A stretch of 64,000 bases of DNA from G963675935 sp963803125. GTDB taxonomy: Bacteria; Planctomycetota; Planctomycetia; Pirellulales; Thermoguttaceae. Position 1 is the stretch's first letter. Every line of letters begins with the position of its first letter. The position numbers and the translations under genes are program-made. The notes beneath the pieces were generated by a model, which worked only from the letters and a program-made list of their open reading frames with translations, had not been told where the DNA came from and made no database searches. The stretch is from NCBI GenBank assembly GCA_963803125.1, contig CAWDLR010000003.1, positions 558,001-622,000 on the forward strand. The letters are read 5' to 3'. Positions 9,700-18,945 of the stretch are shown here, one piece after another.

Positions 9700-11172
9700 C
9701 TAGCCGACCCTCTCGAAGTCGATGAATCCCTGCTCAACATCGGTGTGCGTCAACCGCACACGAAGTCTCTGCCCCACATCGACGCCTTGAAAGCCGCGCA
9801 CCAACCTTCCTTCCACCGGCGTACTGAGAAGGCGAACCCACGTCCCCTTGTCGGCTGCGCCCGTGACGATGGCATCGGACGTTTCACCGATTCTCGATTC
9901 CAATAGCATCGCTGCCGCCGACTTCTCCACCTGCCGTTCGACCTTCTTGGCGGCGTCTTCTTCCTCGGTACAATGTTTGGCAAGCGCTTCCAAGTCGCCG
10001 TTGCTGTACGGCGCCGACTGCCCGGCCAAAGCGGCCTTCAGCAGACGTTGCGTGATGATATCGGGATAGCGGCGGTTCGGCGCCGTCGAGTGGGCGTAGT
10101 CGGCAACTGCCAGCCCGAAATGTCCGGGCGGTGAGCCGTTCCCCGAACAATCCGCCACGTACTCGCCAGGTCCCATCAGTTTGATTACGGCCAGGGACAA
10201 ATCCGGAAACCGCAACGGGTCGGCCACCTTCTCCTTCATCAAGAATTCTTCCAGCGGCCTTGAATCTGCTTCAGTGGGGAGACTGAATCCGTGGTCATGG
10301 GCAAGCTCGACAATCCGATCCCATCGCTTCGGCGTGCGAACCACACGCTGCAAAGAAGGGAACTTTCGCGAGCTGAGATAACGGGCGGTCACGCCGTTGG
10401 CGGCAATCATGAAATCCGCAATCAAGTCCTTGGCTCGGTTCGGTTTATCCACCTGAAGCGCACTTACCTTGTCGCCGTCGAATATCGTCCTCGCCCTCAA
10501 TGACTCGAAGCTGAGGGCACCATGAAGCTGTCGCAGGTTCTTCATCCGCTGGGCCACTTCGTCTTGCAGGCGCAGGTTTTCGTCAAGCCCAGGCACGGCG
10601 GCCACCGCTTCCGGCATGCTCCCGCCGTCGAGCCATGCGGCGACGCCGTCGTAGGCGAGCTTCGCCTGATTTCGCACGCACGCCCGATAGACGTCGGAAT
10701 CCTGGACTGATCCGTCGGCGGCGACGACCATTTCCACCACCAGCGCCAGTCGGTCTTCGTGATAGCCCAGGGAGGTGAGGTCTGTGGACAACTTCTCGGG
10801 GAGCATCGAGAAGATGACGGCAGGCGTATAGACGGAGGTGGTGTTGTGCCGGGCATGTCCGTCGATTGCCGAACCGTTCTTGACGACCGAATCCACGTCG
10901 GCCACGGCGACGAATATCTTCACCGTGTCGCCCGGCATCGCCTCGGCAACGGTAAGCTGATCCAAGTCGCGGGAGTCGTCGTTGTCGATCGAAGCCCAAA
11001 GCAGACGCCTGAGATCGCGGATTTGGCCGTTGTTCATCGCTGCCGGGCCGCGAATCCCGCCAAGTTCCGCCAATGCCTCCGTCGAGAAATCAGGGAGTAA
11101 TCCCCGTTGCAGCATCACCCTTCGGGCAATCCCCTGCAGGAGAGCACGGTGTTGTTCGCCAGAGACGTTCAT
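9700..11172 (-). CDS. RNB-domain (RNase II/R family) exoribonuclease
   Basis: A 490-residue protein with the RNB catalytic core. IDNDDSRDLDQLTVAE carries the Asp cluster that binds Mg2+ in RNase II/R. HARHNTTSVYTPAVIFSMLPE and HSTAPNRRYPDIITQRLL are the other signature blocks. The C-terminal 60 residues (GTWVRLLSTPVEGRLV, GQRLRVRLTHTD) look like an S1/OB fold. Cold-shock domains at the N-terminus are lacking, so it belongs to the short RNB class rather than full RNase R. It would degrade RNA 3' to 5' in the cytoplasm. I chose the ATG at 11172 because GAGG sits just upstream; an in-frame start at 11217 is possible. Confidence 0.88.
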   Translation of the reverse strand: MNVSGEQHRALLQGIARRVMLQRGLLPDFSTEALAELGGIRGPAAMNNGQIRDLRRLLWASIDNDDSRDLDQLTVAEAMPGDTVKIFVAVADVDSVVKNGSAIDGHARHNTTSVYTPAVIFSMLPEKLSTDLTSLGYHEDRLALVVEMVVAADGSVQDSDVYRACVRNQAKLAYDGVAAWLDGGSMPEAVAAVPGLDENLRLQDEVAQRMKNLRQLHGALSFESLRARTIFDGDKVSALQVDKPNRAKDLIADFMIAANGVTARYLSSRKFPSLQRVVRTPKRWDRIVELAHDHGFSLPTEADSRPLEEFLMKEKVADPLRFPDLSLAVIKLMGPGEYVADCSGNGSPPGHFGLAVADYAHSTAPNRRYPDIITQRLLKAALAGQSAPYSNGDLEALAKHCTEEEDAAKKVERQVEKSAAAMLLESRIGETSDAIVTGAADKGTWVRLLSTPVEGRLVRGFQGVDVGQRLRVRLTHTDVEQGFIDFERVG

Positions 11173-11353
11173 CGGATATTCCTCGCTTTTTGACCTCATC
11201 GTCGCTTTCGACTGCAAATCGTACTGAATCGTACTGACCAGTGTACCAAGTCCAGCGATGCGGCAAAAGCACGCCCTACTTGTTGTCGCGGGGACTTGGG
11301 TGAGACAATGAAGCGAGTTCGCGCGACGACCTCACCGCGCCGTTCTCGTCCAC

Positions 11354-12229
11354 ATGCGATCACGAGCTCAATATCGATTCGGCGGCAAAGGGATTCTCGA
11401 AGTCCATTCAGCGATTCTGCTGGTGGGACTGACGGGGTTGTTCGGCAAATTCCTCGCTCTGTCGCCTGTTATGATTGTTTTCGGGCGGGCTGCCTTTGCC
11501 TCTGCCACACTGGGGCTGGTAATCCTGATCTTGCGGCGGTCCACGAATTCCCAAGTGGCGCTGCCGTGGCGATGGCTGGCGGTCACGGGGGTGCTGTTGG
11601 CGATGCACTGGGTTGCGTTCTTCCATGCAATCCAGCTTTCCACCGTGGCTGTCGGACTGCTGGCATTCTCCAGCTTCCCCTTGTTCACAACTCTCCTCGA
11701 ACCTTGGTTCTTTCAGGAGAAGTGGCGGTGGCTCGATCTGCTTACCGCCGTGATGGTGATGGCGGGCTTGGCGATGATCGTCCCCAAGTTCGATTACAGC
11801 GATAACATCACACAAGGCGCATTCTGGGGCGTCGTCTCCGGATTTCTTTACGCCCTGCTCTGCATCCTCAATCGGCGCCTGGTAAGAACGCAGTCGGCGC
11901 TTGTGCTGACGGCAGGACAGAACTTCGTGGCCGGTTTGGCTCTGTTGCCGCTCGTGGCCTGGGAGGGCGTGTTGCCCAACCTGCGAGAGATGCTGCTGCT
12001 GGCCATTCTGGGCATAGTATGCACGGCACTGGCGCACTATCTGTTCATCAAGAGCCTGAGGTACGTGCGGGCACAGTTGGCCAGCGTGGTGACAGCCCTC
12101 GAATCAGTCTATGCGATTCTCTTCGCAGTGCTGTTCTTGGCGGAGATACCCAGCCTACGCACGCTGGCAGGCGGCAGTGTGATTCTGGGGGCGGTTGTCA
12201 TGGCAACGCTGGGTCGGCACGAACGCTGA
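11354..12229 (+). CDS. EamA/DMT family transporter
   Basis: A 291-residue integral membrane protein with about ten hydrophobic helices in two repeats of five, the layout of EamA (drug/metabolite transporter) proteins. Typical stretches are AILLVGLTGLFGKFLALSP in the first repeat and ALAHYLFIKSLRYVRAQLAS with LESVYAILFAVLFLAEIPS in the second; the latter is the conserved EamA end signature. It probably exports a small metabolite or amino acid; the substrate cannot be inferred. It is divergent from the RNB gene, with a 180-bp gap that should hold both promoters. Confidence 0.85.
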   Translation: MRSRAQYRFGGKGILEVHSAILLVGLTGLFGKFLALSPVMIVFGRAAFASATLGLVILILRRSTNSQVALPWRWLAVTGVLLAMHWVAFFHAIQLSTVAVGLLAFSSFPLFTTLLEPWFFQEKWRWLDLLTAVMVMAGLAMIVPKFDYSDNITQGAFWGVVSGFLYALLCILNRRLVRTQSALVLTAGQNFVAGLALLPLVAWEGVLPNLREMLLLAILGIVCTALAHYLFIKSLRYVRAQLASVVTALESVYAILFAVLFLAEIPSLRTLAGGSVILGAVVMATLGRHER

Positions 12230-12601
12230 CCGCGTCGCCGCGCGAGCTGGCAGTTCGGCACCGCCTTCTGTCCCATCCGGATGCGGATGCCATCGCTTAC
12301 TTGCCCTCCATGGTCTTTCGCGGGACAGTGAATATCAACCTCCGGTCGGCGTTTGCAGGAATTGGCGTCGGCAAAGCGTGAAAGAGCGCAACCATGCAAC
12401 GTGCTCTGCGTCTGGTCGTCGCGGGAATCGTGCTCTCCCGCCGCCATTGACGACCGCCTCGAAGGCCTCGTTCTGCCGTGCCGCTGCCTTCAACCTGCGG
12501 GCTGATCCTGTGCAAGTCCTGCCATCAGGGCATCCATGACCTGTTCCCAACGGAGAAGAACTGGGCCGTGCCATCTCAATACGGGGTGAACTTCATTCCG
12601 A
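12230..12601. other. Intergenic region, possible degraded gene
   Basis: No intact gene is visible. One frame (12478-12570) contains LCKSCHQGIHDLFPTEKN, which resembles the CxxC-H-x-x-I-H zinc-ligand region of small HNH-type proteins, but no complete domain surrounds it. It may be a decayed remnant. Confidence 0.35.
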
Positions 12602-13618
12602 TCACGTCGTTTCAATCCATCGTCCCAAGAATATCGCCGGCAGCAGGAACAACAGGATCAGCACGGCCCAGGGGAGTCCGCGGGCGGCGTAACAGGCAAC
12701 GGCGTCGAGCATAACGAGCGAGAGGATCGAACGGCCCACGACCGCCCGGACACGAACGCCGGTCGGCACGAGAATCGCCCGTACACACCGCCAGCCGACC
12801 CAGGCAGCCAGCACTCCGATAAGCAAGTACCAGCGCCACGGCTGCACTTGCAGCAGGCGCACCAGACGCTCGGCCCAGTGGGGCAGCCACGCCAGCATCC
12901 CAACGCCGAGCACCATCACCAGCGTCGCCGCGGCCAATGGCAGCGGCCTGCTTCGCTCGGCCTCGTTGCGGGCAAACAGCGTGATGCCGGTCACGTAGAC
13001 GCCGATCGCCCCGGCCACAAGCCACTGCTCGGGGCGGAACGCGGCATCGATCGCGCTCATGCCCAAAAGCACGTTGAGCATCCGGCACGCGCCCATGCCG
13101 ACCGGTCCCAGCGGCGTGCGCTTCAGCCAGGCGTCGTAGAGCAGAATCGCGGTCGCCAGGATCGCGGCCACGACCCCGGAGCGGAGGCTGCCGGTGAAGA
13201 ACACGGCCGCCGTGCCCACCGCCACGCCGAGGACCAGCAGCCGCCAACCGAGGCGGCGTGCCGTTTCCAACGGGATGCAGCCCGAGGGGATCGGCCGCTC
13301 GGGGCGCTCGCGGCGGTCGATCTCCACGTCGAACACGTCGTTCAGCACCATGCCGGCGAGATACAGCAGGCTGGAGGCGGCGACGAGCGTGGCCAGCGCG
13401 GCGAAATCCGCGGCGGCGGGCTGCCAGTGCGTACCGCCCGACTGGACGAACAAGAACCCCATCGTCGCGTCGGCCATCGCGGTGAAGACGGCCGGGAGCC
13501 GCAGCAACTGGAGATAGCTGTGAAGGGGCGGGGTGTTGCATTGCCCTGGAGGATCGCGAAACCGCAAGCGGTCTTGGGGATCAACCGCGCCCGATTCATC
13601 GCGTTCATCACTCATCAT
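12602..13618 (-). CDS. UbiA family prenyltransferase
   Basis: A 338-residue membrane protein. It has the first Asp-rich UbiA motif NDVFDVEIDRRERPERPIPS, a second shorter motif around LLYDAWLKRTPLG, and about eight hydrophobic helices. UbiA enzymes transfer a prenyl chain to an aromatic or polar acceptor in the cytoplasmic membrane. Acceptor identity cannot be read here; the close relatives with SG after the motif include EboC-like proteins. It lies 25 bp downstream of aroDE on the same strand, so co-transcription with shikimate-pathway enzymes is likely. The first codons (MMSDE) fall within a simple tandem repeat built from GATGAATGATGAGT-like units, so the true start may be further inside. 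Confidence 0.85.
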   Translation of the reverse strand: MMSDERDESGAVDPQDRLRFRDPPGQCNTPPLHSYLQLLRLPAVFTAMADATMGFLFVQSGGTHWQPAAADFAALATLVAASSLLYLAGMVLNDVFDVEIDRRERPERPIPSGCIPLETARRLGWRLLVLGVAVGTAAVFFTGSLRSGVVAAILATAILLYDAWLKRTPLGPVGMGACRMLNVLLGMSAIDAAFRPEQWLVAGAIGVYVTGITLFARNEAERSRPLPLAAATLVMVLGVGMLAWLPHWAERLVRLLQVQPWRWYLLIGVLAAWVGWRCVRAILVPTGVRVRAVVGRSILSLVMLDAVACYAARGLPWAVLILLFLLPAIFLGRWIETT

Positions 13619-13643
13619 TCATCACTCATCATTCGTCATTCCC

Positions 13644-15131
13644 TTAGTACTTCGCCGCTCCGATCGCGCGGCGGATCGTCTCGCGCATCAGTTCGCCCGG
13701 TCCCTCTTGGCCGGTGAATAGCTCGAACTGGCGGCAGGCTTGGCGGACGAACATGTCCACGCCGGTCACGACCGTGCAGTTTCGGCTGCGGGCTTCCTTC
13801 ACCAGCAGCGTGTTTTCGGGATTGTAGACGGCGTCGAAGACGAGCATCGACGGCCGCAGGTGGTGCTTCTCGAACGGCGTCTCATCGACGTTGGGGTGCA
13901 TGCCCACCGGCGTGCAGTTGAACAACAGATCGACCGCGACGGAGTGCCGCGCTGCCCAATCGACCGAGCGGCAATTGAAGCGTTGGGCCAGGGTGAGCGC
14001 CTGGCGGGCGACGCCGTCGCTGACCACCACGCTGGCGCCGCGGCGGACCAGCCCGTAGACCACGGCCTTTCCCGCCCCGCCGGCCCCCAGCACGAGCGCC
14101 GTCTTGCCTTTGATCCGCTGTTCGACCTCGTCCGGCCTGCCGATGGCGGCTTCGAGGCTCTCCATCGCCGCGCGGCAATCCGTGTTGTAGCCGAGCCATT
14201 TTTTGCCGTCGCGGACGATGGAATTAGCCGCACCGATGCCGCGAACCGCCCCGTCGGCCTCGGTGAGCTTCTTGACGATCTCCTCCTTGTGCGGAATGGT
14301 GACGCTCAGCCCGCGGACGTCCAGCCGGGCCGCATCATCGACGAATCGCGCCAGGTCCTCGCGCGGCACGCGAAACGGAACGTAGACCTTGTTGAGCTTG
14401 AAATGGCGGAAGGCGACGTTGTGGATCAGCGGGCTGAGGCTGTGGCCCACCGGATCGGCGACCACCCCGTACACTTCGGTCTCGGCGTTGATCTGATCGT
14501 AGTGATAGGTCTCGGTCATCTGCTGGAAGCTCAACTGGCCGGGGGCCAACACCCGCTCGTGATGGAAGGTGGCGTAGCTGAAGGGAGCGCCGAACTTGCC
14601 GGCGAGGATTCGCGTGGGGATGCCGATGTCGCCCATGCACAGCCCGATCGTCGGCACCTTGCTCCGCCGCGTCAACTCCAACATGCGGAGGTTATCGTGC
14701 GGATGGTTGGCCATCGTGCAGATCTTGATGACGTTGGGATCGAGCCCGCAAAGCCGGCGGTGGATCTCGTCGAGGTTGTCGGGCGTCTTGCGGAAATCGT
14801 GCACGCTGATGATCCGCTTGGTCTTGCCGAAGCGGCGAATCGCCGTAGCCACGTCGTCCTCCAGATCGACGTACTCGACGCCCTCGGCGATGGCCGTCCG
14901 CAGCAGCAGTTGCCGCTGCTCCTCGCTGCCGGTGTACTTTCCCCCGTCGACCGTGCGGCGGCAGGAGATGATTGCAGGGCAGGGCCGATCGGCGACCAGC
15001 CGTCTTAGATTCACCTCGCCGTTGATGTAGTCCAAGCGCAGTTCGACCAGCGACGCGCCCTGGTCCACCAAGTGCCGGTATTCGGCCAACACGTGCCGGT
15101 GACGACCGCGGCCGATGCTAACGCAGATCAT
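13644..15131 (-). CDS. aroDE: Bifunctional 3-dehydroquinate dehydratase/shikimate dehydrogenase
   Basis: A 495-residue fusion of type I dehydroquinase (about residues 1-215) and shikimate dehydrogenase (about 235-495). The first half shows VELRLDY, a catalytic His in SVHDF and the Schiff-base Lys in IKICTMA. The second half shows SLSPLIHN and TIPHKEEIV with the catalytic Lys, GYNTDC with the catalytic Asp, and the NADPH-binding VLGAGGAGKAV loop. It converts 3-dehydroquinate to shikimate in the cytoplasm. Such fusions are well known in plants and also occur in planctomycetes and chlamydiae. It heads a two-gene unit with the UbiA gene downstream. Confidence 0.95.
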   Translation of the reverse strand: MICVSIGRGRHRHVLAEYRHLVDQGASLVELRLDYINGEVNLRRLVADRPCPAIISCRRTVDGGKYTGSEEQRQLLLRTAIAEGVEYVDLEDDVATAIRRFGKTKRIISVHDFRKTPDNLDEIHRRLCGLDPNVIKICTMANHPHDNLRMLELTRRSKVPTIGLCMGDIGIPTRILAGKFGAPFSYATFHHERVLAPGQLSFQQMTETYHYDQINAETEVYGVVADPVGHSLSPLIHNVAFRHFKLNKVYVPFRVPREDLARFVDDAARLDVRGLSVTIPHKEEIVKKLTEADGAVRGIGAANSIVRDGKKWLGYNTDCRAAMESLEAAIGRPDEVEQRIKGKTALVLGAGGAGKAVVYGLVRRGASVVVSDGVARQALTLAQRFNCRSVDWAARHSVAVDLLFNCTPVGMHPNVDETPFEKHHLRPSMLVFDAVYNPENTLLVKEARSRNCTVVTGVDMFVRQACRQFELFTGQEGPGELMRETIRRAIGAAKY

Positions 15132-15331
15132 GGGAAACCGCCGGGTTAGAGATGGAGAAATGGATGATTGCCCGCCTGCACACTGCGATCACGGCAGCCA
15201 ACCGTCCGATCATACCCCAATTGTGGCAGATGCGGGACGAAAAATCAAACCCTGCACGGGGTGGTTGCCGCCACAGAAGCTGCCTCGGCCTTCGCGGTGG
15301 CGAAGGAGGACCGCAAAGTCCCGAGACTCTC

Positions 15332-15356
15332 GTTCCCTCGCGCTGCGTGGGAACGT
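15332..15356. repeat. Short palindromic repeat, 'CGTGGGAACG' type
   Basis: An imperfect palindrome ending in GCGTGGGAACG. The same motif recurs near 15533-15543 and as a perfect palindrome at 44120-44142. Confidence 0.6.
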
Positions 15357-15394
15357 ACGATTCGGGACCGTCCAGCGTGCGATCCCACGCAGGG

Positions 15395-15528
15395 CGTGAG
15401 GGTGTCCTGGAATTGAGACTGTAGGAGGCGACTCCTGTCGCCGATTGGGCTTCGCACCGGCGCCATCGGCGTCAGGAGACGCCTCCTACAGCCTGTTTCT
15501 ACCGCGGCAATTCTAGGACACCCTCACG
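15395..15528. repeat. Nested palindromic repeat
   Basis: Outer arms CGTGAGGGTGTCCTGGAATT (15395-15414) and its near-perfect reverse complement (15509-15528, one mismatch) enclose an independent palindrome. The inner arms start CTGTAGGAGGCG at 15419 and end CGCCTCCTACAG at 15491. This looks like one repeat inserted into another. It lies in the 640-bp gene-free gap between aroDE and the zinc peptidase gene. Confidence 0.8.
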
Positions 15529-15662
15529 CAGAGCGTGGGAACGAGCACCGTGCTGTTTCCCTGCGCGGCGGCGGCTGCTTGCGGCGATGGCAGGGCGCAG
15601 ATACGATGATCGTTGATTCTCGCCGTCTCGATCCGCTCTCCCTGTTTGCTCTGCTCGGAAAC

Positions 15663-15739
15663 GGAAAAAGGGGACAGGGCCAATTTGCCGGAACGGCCCG
15701 GAGGGTGCTTCGCACAAATTGGACCTATCCCCTTTTTCC
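15663..15739. repeat. Palindromic repeat family A, copy 1
   Basis: Arms GGAAAAAGGGGACAGGGCCA and its near reverse complement (ending in CCCCTTTTTCC) surround a loop with GCCGGAACGGCCCGGAGG. The same element in inverted orientation, including the loop, lies at 20842-20940. It ends 36 bp before the start of the zinc peptidase gene. Confidence 0.8.
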
Positions 15740-15775
15740 CCCCGCTCACAATGCGGCTGAGCCCTGTCAACCACA

Positions 15776-16489
15776 GTGATCGCTGCGGCGTTGATCGCCG
15801 CGCCGGCACTTTCGCAAGAAAGCTCGTTCGACCCGACTTCCGTCTATCGCAGGGAATCGGTTCACGGCTTCACCGTCCTTGTCAACCCGGAGGTCTTGAT
15901 CCATCGACGAGAGGCCGCCGAGATGCGGAAGGAACTCGATTCGCAATTGGCGGCGATCGCCGGCGAAATGCCGCCCGATCGGCTGCGCGTTCTGAGGAAA
16001 GTCTGGATCTGGGTGGAATGGGAGAAGCAGAAGAACGGCGCCGCCGAATTCCATCCGTCGGCCGAGTGGTTGAAGGCGCACGGCTACAACCCCGAAAAGG
16101 CCGGGCACATCGAGCTGTCGAACACGCGGCATTTCGTGGCGTGGTCGCGGACGGCGCAGCCGTGTATGCTGCTGCACGAGATGGCCCATGCCTATCATCA
16201 TCTCGTGCTCGGCGACGACTACCAAGCGATCGAGGCCGCCTACCGGCACGCCGTCGACGCCAAGTTGTACGAGTCGGTCCCTTATTGTGCCGGCGGCAAG
16301 CAGAGAGCCTACGCCCTGACGAACTCGAAAGAGTACTTCGCCGAACTGTCGGAGGCTTACTTCGGCCGAAACGACTTCTATCCCTTCGTCCGCAGCGATC
16401 TGAGGAGACATGATCCGCAGGGCTACCAGCTCATGCGGCAGATTTGGGGAGAGCCGTGGAAGGGGAACTCGCGGCGAGGTAGCGATTGA
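15776..16489 (+). CDS. Secreted zinc metallopeptidase-like protein (HEMAH)
   Basis: A 237-residue protein with a short signal sequence (IAAALIAAPALSQE) and the zinc-binding motif LLHEMAHAYHH near residue 140. SKEYFAELSEAYF further on offers a third Glu ligand and fits a gluzincin-like arrangement. The start is taken as GTG at 15776 because no ATG precedes the signal peptide in this frame. A family A repeat ends just upstream, so the natural start or promoter may have been displaced. It probably acts in the periplasm or outside the cell. Exact peptidase family is unknown to me. Confidence 0.7.
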   Translation: MIAAALIAAPALSQESSFDPTSVYRRESVHGFTVLVNPEVLIHRREAAEMRKELDSQLAAIAGEMPPDRLRVLRKVWIWVEWEKQKNGAAEFHPSAEWLKAHGYNPEKAGHIELSNTRHFVAWSRTAQPCMLLHEMAHAYHHLVLGDDYQAIEAAYRHAVDAKLYESVPYCAGGKQRAYALTNSKEYFAELSEAYFGRNDFYPFVRSDLRRHDPQGYQLMRQIWGEPWKGNSRRGSD

Positions 16490-16666
16490 CGACGTCTCCG
16501 TTCCCCGCAGGCACGTCGACTACCCCGGCGGAGAGCGCAGCACCGGGGCAGTCATCTCAAGATTTGACAATCGGTCGCCATGAAGTAGGTTGTGGTGGGA
16601 GCAGGTGCCCTCCGGTGGTGGGCCGTGCTCGGGGCAATGATGTCAGTGCGCTTGCGGGGAGCGGCA

Positions 16667-17042
16667 ATGGCTTCAATTGCTCAGACGATCTTGGGCCTGC
16701 TCACTCCCCGCGCACCAGAGCGGGCCATCGCCACAGTAATGCCGCGCAAGGCCCAGCAGCGACGAGCGCACGTCCATCCGCCGCCCGGTTCCGTTGGCCC
16801 GCCAATCCTGCCAGTTGAAAATCGGCGCCAATGTCGTGCCGGCAACGCTGCACGACGAATCGCAAGACGGTTTTGGCGTTGTGATCGATCGTCTCGATGA
16901 TCTGGAGGTCGGCAAGACGATCGAACTTTATACGGAAGCGGGCTGGCTTGCGGTTCAGATCGTCAACATCCGTGAGGTTGGCAAGACCGTTGACGCCACT
17001 GGCAGGCGCGAAGTTCGCTTCCAATTGGGATTGAGGATATAG
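16667..17042 (+). CDS. PilZ-domain protein, frameshifted
   Basis: Two overlapping frames join into one PilZ protein of about 125 aa. The first, from ATG 16667, reads MASIAQTILGLLTP and ends with RKAQQRRAHV, the region where the Arg-rich c-di-GMP-binding motif sits. After a one-base shift near 16793 the second frame gives ARQSCQLKIGANVVPATLHD, then the DESQDGFGVVID stretch corresponding to the (D/N)xSxxG motif, and ends at 17042. PilZ proteins bind cyclic di-GMP or serve as degenerate adaptors. The RxxxR spacing cannot be judged because the break falls close to it. Confidence 0.6.
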
Positions 17043-17314
17043 CGGTAGCCCACGAAGTCGTAGAGCGTAAGCGGCGGCACTTCCGCCTTCGCCGCTTTGC
17101 CGACGGTGACCATCTTCCCCGGCGTCGGCGGTTCTTCACAGGCAGTGCCGGAATCCTCGGACGGCTGCGACGACCGCTCTGTGAACGCCAAGTCGGGCAT
17201 ATCGTCGCAGAAGTGCAGCGGCTTGAACTTGATATCGTCCGCCGCCGGTGCAAGGCTATTCGCCGCGACGAGTAACGCCAGCACACTGGCCAGCGTCAAA
17301 CACGACTTTGGCAT
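17043..17314 (-). pseudogene. Secreted protein fragment, 3' truncated
   Basis: Starting at ATG 17314 the minus strand encodes a signal peptide (MPKSCLTLASVLALLVAANS) and a mature region with DIKFKPLHFCDDMPDLAF and a Pro-rich linker, up to YDFVGYRY. The frame then runs into the antisense of the PilZ gene at about 17040, so its own 3' end seems to be missing. No family is recognised. The start lies 54 bp from the left end of IS66 copy 2. Confidence 0.5.
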
Positions 17315-17460
17315 CGCAGTCCTCTGCTGGAGAGAGAAACCGGAGGATGACGGGGCGCGGAGTCTAGGTAAGCGTCCGGCGGAACACATCTTGTGCGGTC
17401 AGGTAGGCTGGGGACGTTGGCCGAGATGGGCTCGGCCCGATGAACCTCTGGAGCTTGACC

Positions 17461-17685
17461 ATGAAGAAACGCATTCGACGCGGCGATCCACAGCGACAGC
17501 GTTATTGGGAAGAGATGGTGCGGCGGTGCAGGGAGGGCGGCCAATCGGTGCGGGCGTTCTGTCGCGCCGAGGGGTTGCGAGAGTCGGCCTTCTATGAGAT
17601 TTCATCGCAAGAACTGTCGTTGATTCTCTGGGGCATCGATCCGGCAAGCGTGAAGCGGCAGCAGCGCTATCAACGCACGGCGTGA
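17461..17685 (+). pseudogene. IS66 tnpA-tnpB in-frame deletion fusion
   Basis: The N-terminal part is a TnpA helix-turn-helix region (RQRYWEEMVRRCREGGQSV, RAFCRAEGLRESAFYE). It passes directly into the C-terminal end of TnpB (ELSLILWGIDPASVKRQQRY). The TnpA tail and most of TnpB are missing. The result is a 74-residue fusion with no expected function. Confidence 0.8.
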
Positions 17686-17748
17686 AGCCGCGAAGAAGTT
17701 TTCTTCCAACGGCGGGAATAATTTTGCCGCCGTGGTATCTATAAGGGC

Positions 17749-18857
17749 ATGAGCACGGACGTCATGCCTCCCGCCGATGCCACCCTGCTGCCCGACGACC
17801 CGGCGGTGTTGAAGCAGTTGGTCGTGCAACTACTGAAAGAGTTGCAGCGCGAGCGCAGCGCCCGCGAGCGTCTTGAGCATCACATGCACTTGCTGTTGAA
17901 AAGGCTCTACGGCAGCACGAGCGAGAAGCGCGATCCGCGGCAAGGCGACTTGTTCGATTCACACGGCAACGGCGACGACAAGGTGGAAGAGACGGCGGCG
18001 AGCGCGCCAAACGCGGCCGCGCCGGCCGCGTCATCATCGGCCGCCAAGAAGCGTCACCGGCACGGCCGCGGGCGGATCCCCGAACGGATTCAACGCGAGG
18101 AGGTGATGCGCTGCAGCCACTGACGGTGTTCGATTACACGCCGACGCATCAGCGGGACGGGCCGGCCGCGTTCTTGAAGGACTATCGCGGCTACTTGCAG
18201 GCCGACGCCTTTAACGGCTACGACGGCATCTATTTGGAATCACAAGGGCGAATTGTCAAGGTGGCCTGTTCGGCGCACGCCCGGCGGAAGTTCCACGAGT
18301 GCCGGCGGCTGGATGCCGTGCGGATGGAGACGGCGTTGGGCGGGATCGGCAAGCTCTATGCCGTAGAGAGGGACCTCCGTGAGCGTTGCCAGAACGAGTG
18401 GAACAATCTCGTGATCGATGAGCGTGCCGAGCGGATCGCCCAACAGCGGCAGGAGCGATCGCGTCCGCTGTTAAACAGCTTCCGTGCCTGGCTGGAGGCG
18501 GAAGCGACGAAAGTCTTGCCGAAGCGTCCGGTCCGCGGGGCGATGGACTACACCTTGAACAACTGGGCGGCGTTGTGCGTCTACAGCGAGGATGGCTGGC
18601 TGGACATCGACAACAACGAGGGTGAGAACTCGATCCGCGGTCTCTGCCTGGGACGCAAGAATTGGCTCTTTCTTGGCAGCGATCGCGGCGGCCGCGCCGC
18701 GGCGATCCATTTCAGCTTGCTGGCATCTTGCAAGCGGCACGGCCAAGATCCCTGGGCCTACTACCGCGACGTTCTCACCCGCCTGCCGGGCATGTTCTCC
18801 GCGAGCAGCGAGGAAGAACTTCTCGACCTGCTTCCCCATCGCTGGAAGCCAGCTTGA
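17749..18857 (+). pseudogene. IS66 transposase tnpC, internally deleted
   Basis: 17749-18123 gives the 124-residue TnpC N-terminus, ending in a stop soon after PERIQREEVMRCSH. From 18126 the frame resumes in the DDE domain with QADAFNGYDGIY (second Asp) and NNEGENSIRGLCLGRKNWLF (third acidic residue), and reaches the natural end LLDLLPHRWKPA. About 150 residues, including the first catalytic Asp, are gone. The CWAHARRKF motif is changed to CSAHARRKF in this copy. Confidence 0.88.
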
Positions 18858-18945
18858 AGCCGCCCCGCCACGTTTGCCCCCAGCCGCCACTCTTCCTCCC
18901 ACGTGTTCCGCCGGACGCTTACAACTTTCTTCATGGTATGGTCTC

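Larger units (their letters stand above)
17368..18922 (+). mobile_element. IS66-family element copy 2, internally deleted with intact ends
   Basis: Perfect 20-bp terminal inverted repeats bound the element: GTAAGCGTCCGGCGGAACAC at 17368-17387 and its reverse complement at 18903-18922. GTAAGCG starts are typical of IS66. The length is 1555 bp against roughly 2.5 kb for a complete IS66 with tnpA, tnpB and tnpC. Two internal deletions fuse tnpA to tnpB and remove the middle of tnpC. The flanking 8-mers (GAGTCTAG and AACTTTCT) do not match, so no target duplication is visible; rearrangement after insertion is likely. Confidence 0.9.

Noticed and set aside
13740..15008. 422-codon plus-strand ORF
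   Set aside because: Antisense to aroDE, whose catalytic residues are all present on the other strand; the ORF has no domain.
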